Below, piece by piece: positions 15,675-24,953 of a stretch of DNA of 64,000 bases. The position numbers and the translations under genes were made by a program. This DNA comes from Lachnospiraceae bacterium (lineage in GTDB: Bacteria > Bacillota > Clostridia > Lachnospirales > Lachnospiraceae): the NCBI GenBank assembly GCA_024691125.1, contig JAILNV010000020.1:1-64000 (forward strand), in the 5' to 3' direction. The notes beneath the pieces were generated by a model, which was not told the DNA's origin, ran no database searches, and was given only the letters and a program-made list of their open reading frames with translations. Numbering within the stretch: the stretch's first letter is position 1; each line of letters starts with the position of its first letter.

Positions 15675-18600
15675 ATGAAAAAGAGAGAAGACATTCATAA
15701 AATACTGATTATAGGCTCAGGTCCGATAATCATCGGCCAGGCATGTGAGTTTGATTATTCCGGAACCCAGGCTTGTAAGGCGCTTAAGAAGCTTGGGTAT
15801 GAGATCGTTCTCGTTAATTCCAATCCCGCGACCATCATGACCGATCCGGAGACGGCAGACGTGACTTATATTGAGCCTCTTAATGTTGAACGTCTTACTC
15901 AGATAATAGAAAAAGAAAGACCGGATGGATTGTTACCTAATCTTGGCGGACAGACCGGTCTTAATTTATGCTCCGAGCTGTATAAAGCCGGAGTGCTTGA
16001 CAAATACGGTGTAAAGGTCATAGGAGTCCAGGTGGATGCGATCGAGAGAGGAGAGGACCGTATCGAGTTCAAGAATACCATGAATGAGCTGGGAATCGAG
16101 ATGGCCCGCTCGGAGGTTGCATACTCGGTCGATGATGCGCTCAGGATAGCCGAGAAGCTCGGGTATCCCGTTGTTCTCCGTCCCGCCTACACGATGGGCG
16201 GCGCAGGCGGCGGTCTTGTATATAACGTAGAAGAGCTTAAGACTGTCTGTGAGCGCGGTCTTCAGGCATCGCTGGTAGGTCAGGTCCTTGTTGAGGAATC
16301 GGTTCTTGGCTGGGAAGAGCTTGAGCTTGAGGTTGTCAGGGATGCTACGGGCAAGATGATCACGGTCTGCTTCATTGAGAATATAGATCCACTCGGGGTT
16401 CATACCGGTGATTCCTTCTGTTCAGCCCCCATGCTCACGATTCCGGAGGATGTTCAGGAGGAGCTTCAGCGCCAGGCATATAAGATAGTGGACAGGATCC
16501 AGGTGATCGGCGGAACCAATGTGCAGTTCGCAAGGAATACGGAGACCGGAAGGATAATCGTTATAGAGATCAATCCAAGGACATCGAGATCCTCCGCGCT
16601 GGCCTCCAAGGCAACAGGCTTCCCGATAGCCCTCGTATCGGCTATGCTTGCAGCAGGACTTGATCTTGCGGATATTCCCTGCGGTAAATACGGCACTCTG
16701 GATAAATATAAGCCGGACGGTGATTATATAGTTATTAAGTATGCTCGCTGGGCCTTTGAAAAGTTCAAGGGTGCAGAGGATAAGCTGGGAACACAGATGC
16801 GCGCCGTAGGCGAGGTGATGAGTATAGGTAAGACCTATAAGGAAGCCTTCCAGAAGGCTATAAGGTCACTTGAGATAGGCAGATACGGACTGGGAGGAGC
16901 AAAGGATTTCGCAGAGAAGACCAAGAAAGAGCTGATGGACATGCTCCTTGTACCCACATCAGAACGCCAGTTTATAATGTATGAGGCAATAAGGAAGGGT
17001 GCTACGGTTGATGAGCTCTACAACATAACGAAGATCAAGCCCTATTTCATAGAGCAGATGCAGGAGCTTGTATTCGAAGAGGAGACTATAAAGTCCTATA
17101 ACGGACAGGTACCGCCTGCCGAGGTTCTTACCGCAGCCAAGAAAGACGGATTCTCTGATAAGTATTTAAGCCAGCTGCTTGATGTTTCGGAAGAAGAGAT
17201 ACGAAATGCAAGGATAGCGCTGGGAGTAACGGAAGCATGGGAAGGCGTTCACGTAAGCGGAACACAGGACAGCGCATATTACTATTCTTCATATAATATG
17301 AAGGACAGCAATCCGGTAAATACAGATACAAAGAAGGTTATGATCCTTGGCGGAGGTCCCAACAGGATCGGGCAGGGTATCGAGTTCGATTACTGCTGCG
17401 TACATGCGGCTAAGGCGCTCAAGAAGCTTGGTTTCGAGACTATAATCGTTAACTGTAATCCCGAGACTGTATCGACCGATTACGATACCTCCGACAAGTT
17501 GTATTTCGAGCCGCTGACGCTTGAGGATGTTTTAAGCATATATGAAAAGGAAAAGCCACTTGGAGTCATTGCGCAGTTCGGCGGGCAGACGCCGCTTAAT
17601 CTGGCGGCAGACCTTAAAAAATACGGCGTGAACATTCTCGGAACAACACCTGAGACCATAGATCTTGCCGAAGACAGGGATCTGTTCAGGGAGATGATGG
17701 ATAAGCTTGATATTCCGATGCCTGAGTCGGGAATGGCAGTAAATGTGGAAGAGGCACTTGAGTGCGCAAGGAAGATCGGTTATCCCGTAATGGTTCGTCC
17801 TTCTTATGTTCTCGGAGGCCGCGGAATGGAGGTCGTTCATGATGATGAGCATATGAAGGTTTATATGGCGGCTGCCGTAGGCGTAACACCGGACAGGCCT
17901 ATCCTTATAGACCGTTTCCTTAATAATGCTCTTGAATGTGAGGCTGATGCGATAAGTGATGGCGAGCATGTATTTGTTCCTGCCGTAATGGAGCATATTG
18001 AGCTCGCGGGGATCCATTCGGGTGATTCGGCCTGCGTGCTCCCTTCGATCAATATCTCACCCGAGAATGTCGAAACTATCAGGACCTATACGAAGAAGAT
18101 AGCACAGGAGATGAATGTGCGCGGTCTTATGAATATGCAGTACGCCATAGAGAATGACAAGGTATATGTTCTGGAGGCCAATCCCAGAGCTTCGCGTACA
18201 GTTCCTCTTGTATCCAAGGTCTGCAATATAAGGATGGTTCCCATAGCAACGGAGATAATAACCATGCCTCTTACCGGGAATCCTTCACCGGTTCCGGCTC
18301 TTAAGGAGAAGAAATTTAAGCACTACGGAGTTAAGGAAGCTGTATTCCCGTTCAATATGTTCCAGGAGGTGGATCCGCTGCTCGGTCCCGAAATGAGATC
18401 GACAGGCGAGGTTCTCGGAATGGCGGAAACCTTCGGAGAGGCATATTACAAGGCGCAGGAAGCCACACAGACATCTCTTCCTCTGTCGGGAACGGTACTG
18501 ATAAGTGTTAATGACAGGGATAAGAAGGATCTTGTTGAGGTGGCAAGGATGTTTAACGACTGCGGCTTTAAGATAATAGCTACCGGCGGAACCTGCGATA

Positions 18601-18890
18601 TGATAGTGGATGCGGGTATTCCGGCGACCAAGATATATAAGCTTCAGCAGGGCAGGCCCAATGTTCTTGATGCGATCACCAATAATGAGGTGGATCTTGT
18701 TATCAACACACCGGATGACAAGAAGGGAGCCATGGATGACAGCTATATAAGAAAGGGAGTTATCAAGGCGCGTATACCGTATGTTACCACAATGGCAGCC
18801 GCCAAGGCTTCGGCACAGGGTATTAAGACGATGCAGGACAAGACTTCGGGTGTCAAGAGCCTTCATAAGTTCCATGCGGAGATAGGCTGA
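15675..18890 (+). CDS. carB: carbamoyl-phosphate synthase large subunit
   Basis: Makes carbamoyl phosphate from bicarbonate, two ATP and ammonia supplied by CarA, for pyrimidine and arginine synthesis. Full length (1071 residues). The first ATP-grasp half opens ILIIGSGPIIIGQACEFDYSG and the second opens at about 555 with MILGGGPNRIGQGIEFDYCC (read in parts). Between them is an oligomerisation region. The last 130 residues or so are the MGS-like allosteric domain (VLISVNDRDKKDLVEVARMF). AAGGAG precedes ATG 15675. carA is not adjacent, which is unusual. serS follows after 45 bases. Confidence 0.97.
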   Translation: MKKREDIHKILIIGSGPIIIGQACEFDYSGTQACKALKKLGYEIVLVNSNPATIMTDPETADVTYIEPLNVERLTQIIEKERPDGLLPNLGGQTGLNLCSELYKAGVLDKYGVKVIGVQVDAIERGEDRIEFKNTMNELGIEMARSEVAYSVDDALRIAEKLGYPVVLRPAYTMGGAGGGLVYNVEELKTVCERGLQASLVGQVLVEESVLGWEELELEVVRDATGKMITVCFIENIDPLGVHTGDSFCSAPMLTIPEDVQEELQRQAYKIVDRIQVIGGTNVQFARNTETGRIIVIEINPRTSRSSALASKATGFPIALVSAMLAAGLDLADIPCGKYGTLDKYKPDGDYIVIKYARWAFEKFKGAEDKLGTQMRAVGEVMSIGKTYKEAFQKAIRSLEIGRYGLGGAKDFAEKTKKELMDMLLVPTSERQFIMYEAIRKGATVDELYNITKIKPYFIEQMQELVFEEETIKSYNGQVPPAEVLTAAKKDGFSDKYLSQLLDVSEEEIRNARIALGVTEAWEGVHVSGTQDSAYYYSSYNMKDSNPVNTDTKKVMILGGGPNRIGQGIEFDYCCVHAAKALKKLGFETIIVNCNPETVSTDYDTSDKLYFEPLTLEDVLSIYEKEKPLGVIAQFGGQTPLNLAADLKKYGVNILGTTPETIDLAEDRDLFREMMDKLDIPMPESGMAVNVEEALECARKIGYPVMVRPSYVLGGRGMEVVHDDEHMKVYMAAAVGVTPDRPILIDRFLNNALECEADAISDGEHVFVPAVMEHIELAGIHSGDSACVLPSINISPENVETIRTYTKKIAQEMNVRGLMNMQYAIENDKVYVLEANPRASRTVPLVSKVCNIRMVPIATEIITMPLTGNPSPVPALKEKKFKHYGVKEAVFPFNMFQEVDPLLGPEMRSTGEVLGMAETFGEAYYKAQEATQTSLPLSGTVLISVNDRDKKDLVEVARMFNDCGFKIIATGGTCDMIVDAGIPATKIYKLQQGRPNVLDAITNNEVDLVINTPDDKKGAMDDSYIRKGVIKARIPYVTTMAAAKASAQGIKTMQDKTSGVKSLHKFHAEIG

Positions 18891-18935
18891 CAGCATTTAA
18901 AGAGAACGATAAATAAACGGAGGACAGGGTAGGAA

Positions 18936-20222
18936 ATGTTAGATATGAAATTTGTCAGGGAGAATCCCGACATAGTAAAGCAGAACTTAAGGAATAAGTT
19001 TCAGGAGGAGAAGCTTCCTCTTGTTGATGAGGTTATAGACCTTGACGCAAAGTCACGCGCCGCCAAGCAGGAGGCAGACGGACTGCGCGCCGGAAGGAAT
19101 ACGATATCCAAACAGATCGGTACGCTTATGGCTCAGGGAAAGAAGGATGAGGCCGAGGAGCTTAAGAAGCAGGTGAGCGCCAATGCCGCAAGGCTTGCGG
19201 AGCTCGAGGAGCAGGAAAACGAGCTTACCGAAAAGGTGACGAAGATAATGATGACACTTCCCAATATCATCGATCCTTCGGTTCCCATAGGAAAGGATGA
19301 TTCGGAGAACGTGGAAGTAACAAAGTACGGAGATCCTGTGGTCCCCGATTTCGAAATCCCCTACCATACGGAGATCATGGAGAGATTTGACGGAATAGAC
19401 CTGGATGCTGCCGGAAGGGTTGCGGGAAACGGATTCTATTATCTTATGGGTGATATCGCAAGGCTTCATTCTGCTGTGATATCCTATGCACGTGATTTCA
19501 TGATCGACAGGGGATTTACCTACTGTGTGCCTCCGTTTATGATAAGGAGCAATGTGGTGACAGGCGTAATGAGCTTCGCCGAGATGGATGCGATGATGTA
19601 TAAGATAGAGGGAGAGGATCTGTATCTTATAGGAACGAGCGAGCATTCCATGATAGGAAAGTTCATCAATACCATCGTTGAAGAGGAAGAGCTGCCCAAG
19701 ACTCTTACCAGCTATTCGCCATGTTTCCGCAAGGAAAAGGGTGCGCACGGTATCGAGGAAAGAGGCGTATACAGGATCCATCAGTTCGAGAAGCAGGAGA
19801 TGATCGTTGTATGTAAGCCGGAGGAGTCTCCGATGTGGTTCGATAAGCTGTGGCAGAACACGGTGGATCTGTTCCGTTCGATGGATATTCCGGTACGTAC
19901 GCTTGAGTGCTGTTCGGGTGATCTTGCGGATCTTAAGGTGAAATCCTTCGATGTGGAGGCATGGAGCCCGAGACAGAAGAAGTATTTCGAGGTTGGAAGC
20001 TGCTCGAACCTCGGTGATGCGCAGGCAAGAAGGCTTAAGATAAGAGTAAACGGCAAGGATGGCAAATACTTCGCACACACTCTTAACAATACGGTGGTTG
20101 CACCACCGCGTATGCTCATCGCCTTCCTTGAGAATAACTTAAATGCTGACGGAAGCGTGAACATCCCCGAGGTATTAAGACCTTACATGGGCGGCAAGGA
20201 GAAGCTTATTCCGGAGAAATAG
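18936..20222 (+). CDS. serS: seryl-tRNA synthetase
   Basis: Charges tRNA-Ser with serine. The 428-residue protein has the N-terminal coiled-coil arm (about 30-105) that grips the long variable arm of tRNA-Ser, then the class II core. Motif 2 is FRKEKGAHGIEERGVYRIHQF in parts (CFRKEKGAHG, RGVYRIHQFEKQE), and motif 3 contains CSNLGDAQARRLKIR and PRMLIAFLENN. The GAHG and LNNT wording is closer to the archaeal-like SerRS branch than to the usual bacterial GSAGR/LNGSG wording. It probably shares a transcript with carB and the thioesterase gene 7 bases downstream. Confidence 0.94.
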   Translation: MLDMKFVRENPDIVKQNLRNKFQEEKLPLVDEVIDLDAKSRAAKQEADGLRAGRNTISKQIGTLMAQGKKDEAEELKKQVSANAARLAELEEQENELTEKVTKIMMTLPNIIDPSVPIGKDDSENVEVTKYGDPVVPDFEIPYHTEIMERFDGIDLDAAGRVAGNGFYYLMGDIARLHSAVISYARDFMIDRGFTYCVPPFMIRSNVVTGVMSFAEMDAMMYKIEGEDLYLIGTSEHSMIGKFINTIVEEEELPKTLTSYSPCFRKEKGAHGIEERGVYRIHQFEKQEMIVVCKPEESPMWFDKLWQNTVDLFRSMDIPVRTLECCSGDLADLKVKSFDVEAWSPRQKKYFEVGSCSNLGDAQARRLKIRVNGKDGKYFAHTLNNTVVAPPRMLIAFLENNLNADGSVNIPEVLRPYMGGKEKLIPEK

Positions 20223-20229
20223 AGTAATT

Positions 20230-20637
20230 ATGTATACATACATTCACAAAACACAATACTATGAGAGTGACCAGATGGGAGTCATTCATCATTCCAACTA
20301 CATACGATGGTTCGAAGAGGCTCGTACCGCGTTTATGGATGACCGTGGCTATACCTATGCAAGGCTGGAGCATGAAGGGATAATCAGTCCGGTGCTTTCC
20401 GTTGAATGCGAGTACAGGAAGATGATGCATTACGGTGATACGGCAAGGATAGAGCTGGAGCTGGATAAGTTCAACGGAGTCAAGATGGTAGTGAGCTATA
20501 AGGTATACCTTGATTCAACGGGCGAACTGTGTACGGTGGGAAAGAGCAGCCACTGCTTCCTTAATTCGGATCACAAGCCTGTATCCATGAAGAAGATCAA
20601 CAGAGAGTTCTATGAAAAGATGACTGATAACAGATAA
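20230..20637 (+). CDS. hotdog-fold acyl-CoA thioesterase (YbgC/4HBT type)
   Basis: A 135-residue single-domain hotdog protein that hydrolyses acyl thioesters. The family motif YYESDQMGVIHHSNYIRWFEEAR (read in two parts) contains the catalytic Asp and the helix start. CEYRKMMHYGD is the conserved second strand region. Substrate unknown. It begins 7 bases after serS and ends 12 bases before the NYN gene, so it is part of the same run of genes. Confidence 0.88.
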   Translation: MYTYIHKTQYYESDQMGVIHHSNYIRWFEEARTAFMDDRGYTYARLEHEGIISPVLSVECEYRKMMHYGDTARIELELDKFNGVKMVVSYKVYLDSTGELCTVGKSSHCFLNSDHKPVSMKKINREFYEKMTDNR

Positions 20638-20649
20638 ACGGAGCTTAGT

Positions 20650-21549
20650 ATGGAACAGCAGGATAAAAGACTGGCAGTACTTATAGATTCAGAGAATATT
20701 TCAATAAGATATATCAAATTCATACTGGATGAGATATCCAATTACGGAGTGGCAACATATAAAAGAGCCTACGGAGACTGGACCAATCCGTCGACCTCAG
20801 GCTGGAAGGAAGTAGTGCTTAAGAACTCGATAACCCCGGTACAGCAGTACAGCTATACCCAGGGCAAGAACTCCACGGATTCTGCGATGATAATAGATGC
20901 CATGGATATCCTGTATTCAGGCAAGGTGGACGGCTTCTGCATAGTCAGCAGCGACAGTGATTTCACAAGGCTTGCTGCCAGGCTCCGTGAAGCCGGAATG
21001 CTCGTCATAGGTATGGGCGAGAAGAAAACTGTCGAAGCATTCCGTGCGTCATGTTCTCTGTTTAAATATCTTGAGGTGCTGGCAGCAGAGGAAACACAGG
21101 GCGGTGATGTGTCAAGAGAGGATATTGAGGAAACGATACTCAAGATCATTACGGATAATGATGCCAACGACAAGGATACAACAGTCGGAGAACTGGGAAA
21201 TAAGATAAGCAACAGGCATGCCGATTTCGATGTGCGTAATTATGGGTACAGTAAGTTGAGCAAGTTCCTTGAAAGCTTCAAGAGCCTTCATCTTACACAG
21301 AGCGGCAAGACCATATATGTTGATCTTGCGGAGAGCGATGTTACGAGGGATCAGATAGAACGTATCATTCAGGATATAGTAAGTGCCGCACCGAAGAAAT
21401 CAATGAGCCTTCCGGAGCTTAAGCAGAAGATCGAGAAGAAGGTACCCAACTTCAACATAAGGAATTATAAATATTCCAAGTTCTCTCAGTTTATTAATGA
21501 TATGGACGGTATGACCGTTAGCAATAATAATGTAAAATATCAGCCGTGA
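20650..21549 (+). CDS. NYN-domain (PIN-like) protein with two LOTUS/OST-HTH domains
   Basis: Probable RNA-binding nuclease of 299 residues. The NYN domain (about 6-150) has the acidic positions of the PIN-like fold: LAVLIDSENIS, STDSAMIIDAMDILYS and VSSDSDFTRLA. Two OST-HTH/LOTUS repeats follow (about 163-230 and 236-299), each with the words FxxRNYxYSKxxxF (FDVRNYGYSKLSKF, FNIRNYKYSKFSQF). Such domain pairs bind RNA, often G-rich or tRNA-like. The bacterial versions (NYN or DUF88 proteins) have no settled role. AACGGAG precedes the start. Confidence 0.88.
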   Translation: MEQQDKRLAVLIDSENISIRYIKFILDEISNYGVATYKRAYGDWTNPSTSGWKEVVLKNSITPVQQYSYTQGKNSTDSAMIIDAMDILYSGKVDGFCIVSSDSDFTRLAARLREAGMLVIGMGEKKTVEAFRASCSLFKYLEVLAAEETQGGDVSREDIEETILKIITDNDANDKDTTVGELGNKISNRHADFDVRNYGYSKLSKFLESFKSLHLTQSGKTIYVDLAESDVTRDQIERIIQDIVSAAPKKSMSLPELKQKIEKKVPNFNIRNYKYSKFSQFINDMDGMTVSNNNVKYQP

Positions 21550-21585
21550 GAAACAGTAAACAGTAGAGCAAAAGGAAATGACAGC

Positions 21586-22941
21586 ATGAGAATAGGTATA
21601 ATAGGCGCCGGCAATATCGCCGGAATAATGGCAACGACATTGCAGCCTCTTTACGGAGCCCAGTGTTATGCCATCGCATCGAGGGATATAAAAAGAGCGA
21701 GGGAATTCGCAGATAAATACGGGTTCGAAAGGGCTTACGGATCATATGCAGACATGCTCAGTGATCCGGGAGTGGAGCTTGTATATATCGCTACTCCGCA
21801 TTCACACCACTATGAGCATATTAAGATGTGCCTTGAGCACGGTAAGCATGTACTCTGCGAGAAAGCTTTCTGCGCGAACGCAGATCAGGCAAGGGAGGTC
21901 CTGCTGATGGCCGAGGAGCGCGGGCTTCTGCTGGCAGAGGCTATTTGGACGCGCTATATGCCCATGAGAGAGACCATAAACAAGGTGCTTAAGTCGGGCA
22001 TTATCGGTAACGCTACATCCCTGTCAGCCAACCTGGGTTATCCGCTTATCGGCAAGTCCCGTATGGTAAGGCCTGAGCTTGCAGGCGGAGCACTGCTTGA
22101 TCTGGGAGTGTATGTGCTTAATTTTGCCTCTATGGTATTCGGTAATGAAATAGACAGCATAGCAGCCAATTGTATCAAACTCGATACCGGAGTCGATGCG
22201 CAGGAGACCATAATGCTTACCTACAGGGATGGGCGTATGGCATCGCTCTATGCCACGATGCTGGCACAGACCGACAGACGCGGGCTGATAAACGGAACCG
22301 CCGGCTATATCGAGATTGAGAATATAAATAATTACGAGATGATCAGAGTGTTCAATCTTGAACGCAAGATTGTTGCGGAGTATACGGCTCCGACCCAGAT
22401 AACAGGCTATGAATATGAAGTCCTGTCTGCAATGAAAGCCATTCAGAACGGCCTTACCGAATGTCCGGAAATGCCTCATGCGGAAATTATGCGTATGATG
22501 CAGCTTATGGACAGCATCAGGGAAGCGTGGGGAATAGAGTTCCCGTTTGAAAGAGATAATACGATAAGGATAACCGCACAGGATATCGCGCCTAACAGGA
22601 AGAGCTCGGTAGTCAGGACTGATGAGGATAAGACAGAGAAGAAGCAGGGCTCTGTTGTACGTAAGATAAGCGAGACTTCGGATAAGACATCAAAGGATGA
22701 GGAGGCGGATACTGAAAAAGATAATGAAATGTCGGCAACTCAGAAGCTTGAAAAATTGAGCGATGAACTAAAGACAGAGAAGAAGACCAGCGAACCCGGA
22801 AGCGTGACAGAAAGGATACAGGGTATAGTGATCGATGATGATGAGCCTGTTGATAAAAGAAGCTTTACGGGGAAGCTTAAGGACTTAAGCCTTGATGAGG
22901 ATTCGGTATTGCCTTACATTGATTACAGAAAGCTGAAATAA
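21586..22941 (+). CDS. Gfo/Idh/MocA family oxidoreductase with disordered acidic tail
   Basis: NAD(P)-dependent dehydrogenase of sugars or similar substrates. The Rossmann motif is at the N-terminus (RIGIIGAGNIAG) and the cofactor and active-site motif is at about 90-100 (EHGKHVLCEKAFCAN, the EKP-like Lys). Typical members are about 330 residues. This one has 451 because of an extra Lys/Glu/Asp/Ser-rich tail from about 340 that looks disordered and ends in VLPYIDYRKLK. The tail is odd for an enzyme of this family and may mediate partner binding. AAAGGAAATG precedes ATG 21586. Confidence 0.85.
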   Translation: MRIGIIGAGNIAGIMATTLQPLYGAQCYAIASRDIKRAREFADKYGFERAYGSYADMLSDPGVELVYIATPHSHHYEHIKMCLEHGKHVLCEKAFCANADQAREVLLMAEERGLLLAEAIWTRYMPMRETINKVLKSGIIGNATSLSANLGYPLIGKSRMVRPELAGGALLDLGVYVLNFASMVFGNEIDSIAANCIKLDTGVDAQETIMLTYRDGRMASLYATMLAQTDRRGLINGTAGYIEIENINNYEMIRVFNLERKIVAEYTAPTQITGYEYEVLSAMKAIQNGLTECPEMPHAEIMRMMQLMDSIREAWGIEFPFERDNTIRITAQDIAPNRKSSVVRTDEDKTEKKQGSVVRKISETSDKTSKDEEADTEKDNEMSATQKLEKLSDELKTEKKTSEPGSVTERIQGIVIDDDEPVDKRSFTGKLKDLSLDEDSVLPYIDYRKLK

Positions 22942-22993
22942 GGACCGGCTGAAAATGAAAAGTTAACGAAACAGTGAATAAAATATAAAATAA

Positions 22994-23027
22994 GAAAGTG
23001 CCCGACATGACGGTATCGGGCACTTTC
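22994..23027. terminator. bidirectional terminator between oxidoreductase and rpsT
   Basis: GAAAGTGCCCGA / TCGGGCACTTTC is a perfect 12-bp stem with a 10-base loop. It is flanked by A-rich and T-rich sequence on both sides and serves both convergent genes. Confidence 0.93.
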
Positions 23028-23047
23028 TTATATTTACACTGCCTTAC

Positions 23048-23311
23048 TCAGGCGATCTTATTAACTGCTTTGGTTAAACGTGATATCTTTCTGGAAGCAG
23101 TACTCTTATGATAGATTCCCTTGGAAGCAGCCTTGCTTATCTCGGATATTGCTTCGTTAAGAGCAGCTGTTGCAGCAGCCTTGTCGCCTGCATCGATAGC
23201 TGCGTATACCTTCTTTACATAGGTCTTAACTTTTGACTTAGCAGCCTTGTTGCGCTCTGTCCTGGTCTCTATAACAAGAATTCTCTTCTTGGCGGATTTA
23301 ATGTTAGCCAT
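23048..23311 (-). CDS. rpsT: 30S ribosomal protein S20
   Basis: Small-subunit protein that binds 16S rRNA early in assembly. The 87-residue protein begins MANIKSAKKRI and has the helical S20 pattern with SKGIYHKSTASRKISRLTKAVNKI near the end (in parts KGIYHKSTASRK and SRLTKAVNKIA). The start at 23311 has a perfect AGGAGGTG; the upstream frame is read-through of the leader. A strong promoter lies at 23424-23452, leaving a leader of about 105 bases. Confidence 0.97.
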   Translation of the reverse strand: MANIKSAKKRILVIETRTERNKAAKSKVKTYVKKVYAAIDAGDKAAATAALNEAISEISKAASKGIYHKSTASRKISRLTKAVNKIA

Positions 23312-23423
23312 ATCGCACCTCCTATGAATACTTCTTGTTGCCTTCCGCATGGATAGGCAGGATTCGTTATACGAAAGAATGTGCATACGGAAAAGGACAC
23401 GGACTCCCCGCGCACACTTTGAT

Positions 23424-23452
23424 ATTTTATGACAGATTCGAAAGTATGTCAA
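23424..23452 (-). promoter_or_regulatory. rpsT promoter
   Basis: On the minus strand TTGACA (23447-23452) is 17 bases from TAAAAT (23424-23429). Confidence 0.85.
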
Positions 23453-23490
23453 GAGAAATGTTTTATATGGAAAATAATAAGCAAATTTGG

Positions 23491-23515
23491 TACAATATAT
23501 CTGTTGATAAACAGA
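23491..23515 (+). promoter_or_regulatory. rnf -10 box and inverted repeat at the start site
   Basis: TACAAT at 23491-23496 is the best -10 before rnfC. TCTGTTGATAAACAGA (23500-23515) is a perfect 6-4-6 inverted repeat directly at the expected start of transcription. Its TGTT...AACA halves resemble a Rex (NADH-sensing repressor) site, but it lacks the full TTGTTAA half. The operator call is an inference. Confidence 0.45.
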
Positions 23516-23530
23516 AAACGAGGTGATCGA

Positions 23531-24850
23531 ATGGCCGGATTTACATTTAAGGGCGGAATACATCCGTATGAAGGAAAGGAACTGTCCAAGGATAAGCCGA
23601 TAAAGAGACTGATTCCCGAAGGCAATATGGTATACCCATTGTCACAGCATATAGGAGCGCCTGCAAAGCCTGTAGTGAAGAAGGGTGACAGGGTGCTGGC
23701 CGGACAGCTCATAGCAGAAGCGGGCGGCTTCGTCAGCGCTAACATCTATTCATCGGTTTCGGGTATTGTGAAATCGATCGAAAAACACAGAGTGGCTGTC
23801 GGTGATATGGTGGAGTCGATAATAATAGAGAATGACGGTGTCTATGAAGCTGCTCCGCCGCTGCCGGTGGATGACATAGACAATATGAAGAAGCAGGATG
23901 TCATAGATGCGGTTAAGCTTGCCGGTATAGTGGGAATGGGCGGCGCAGGTTTCCCGACCCATGTCAAGCTCTCACCTAAGGATCCGGATAAGATATATTA
24001 CTGCATCGTTAACTGTTCGGAATGTGAGCCTTACCTGACATCGGATTACAGGCGGATGCTGGAGGAACCGGAGAAGCTTGTCGCAGGGCTTAAGATAATC
24101 CTTTGTCTGTTTGATCATGCTGAGGGAATACTTGCTGTTGAGGATAATAAGCCGGACTGCGTTAAAATATTAAAGGAGCTGTGCTTTGATGAGCCGAGGA
24201 TCACAGTCAAGGCGCTTAAGACCAAATATCCTCAGGGCGCAGAGCGTCAGCTTATCTATGCAACGACCGGAAGAGCCATCAGTTCATCGATGCTCCCGGC
24301 GGATGCAGGCTGTATAGTAAATAATGTTGATACGGTGGTATCGATATATCATGCGATTATAGAGAAGCGTCCACTTACCGAGCGAATAGTGACAGTCACA
24401 GGTGATGCCATTAAAGAGCCCGGGAATTATCTGGTTCCTGTCGGTACGAGCATGCAGCAGCTGATAGATGTATCCGGTGGCTTTAAGCAGAAGCCGGAGA
24501 AGATCATTTCCGGCGGTCCTATGATGGGCTTTGCCATGTTTGATACGGATGTTCCGGTAACCAAGACATCATCGGCCATTACCTGCTTTACCAAAGATGA
24601 GGTGGCTGCCTATGAGCCGAGCGGATGTATTAACTGCGGAAGGTGCGCTGATGTATGTCCGGGGCGTGTGATACCGGCAAGACTGTCCGTCTTTGCGGAG
24701 AATCATGACGAGGAGCAGTTCCTTAAATATAACGGAATGGAATGCTGTGAATGCGGATGCTGCTCATATGTATGTCCGGCGAAGCGCCAGCTGACCCAGA
24801 GCATAAAAACAATGCGTAAGATCATTCTTGCTAAAAGGAAGAAATCCTGA
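23531..24850 (+). CDS. rnfC: Rnf complex subunit RnfC
   Basis: The peripheral NADH-side subunit of the Rnf complex, which couples reduced ferredoxin:NAD+ electron transfer to Na+ or H+ pumping. The 439-residue protein begins FKGGIHPYEGKELSKD, carries the FMN/NADH-binding Gly-rich region (LAGIVGMGGAGFPTHVKL), and ends with two 4Fe-4S motifs (CINCGRCADVCPG and CCECGCCSYVCPA). The ATG at 23531 with GAGGTGATCGA upstream is preferred to the longer frame. First gene of rnfCDGEAB. Its last codons overlap a hairpin (24841-24858). Confidence 0.96.
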   Translation: MAGFTFKGGIHPYEGKELSKDKPIKRLIPEGNMVYPLSQHIGAPAKPVVKKGDRVLAGQLIAEAGGFVSANIYSSVSGIVKSIEKHRVAVGDMVESIIIENDGVYEAAPPLPVDDIDNMKKQDVIDAVKLAGIVGMGGAGFPTHVKLSPKDPDKIYYCIVNCSECEPYLTSDYRRMLEEPEKLVAGLKIILCLFDHAEGILAVEDNKPDCVKILKELCFDEPRITVKALKTKYPQGAERQLIYATTGRAISSSMLPADAGCIVNNVDTVVSIYHAIIEKRPLTERIVTVTGDAIKEPGNYLVPVGTSMQQLIDVSGGFKQKPEKIISGGPMMGFAMFDTDVPVTKTSSAITCFTKDEVAAYEPSGCINCGRCADVCPGRVIPARLSVFAENHDEEQFLKYNGMECCECGCCSYVCPAKRQLTQSIKTMRKIILAKRKKS

Positions 24851-24904
24851 CGGATTTCCTTGATGTCTCAAAGCCGACGGGCTCCCCCGACATAAAGTCG
24901 GGGG
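24841..24904 (+). other. two strong hairpins between rnfC and rnfD
   Basis: GAAATCC-TGAC-GGATTTC (24841-24858) covers the rnfC stop. CCCCCGAC-ATAAA-GTCGGGGG (24884-24904) is an 8-bp GC-rich stem. No T run follows, so a plain terminator is unlikely. mRNA processing or stability, or partial attenuation, is possible. Confidence 0.7.
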
Positions 24905-24953
24905 CAGTAAAAAAGAAAAAGTGACAGAAATAAACAGTAGGAGGGCAGGTATC

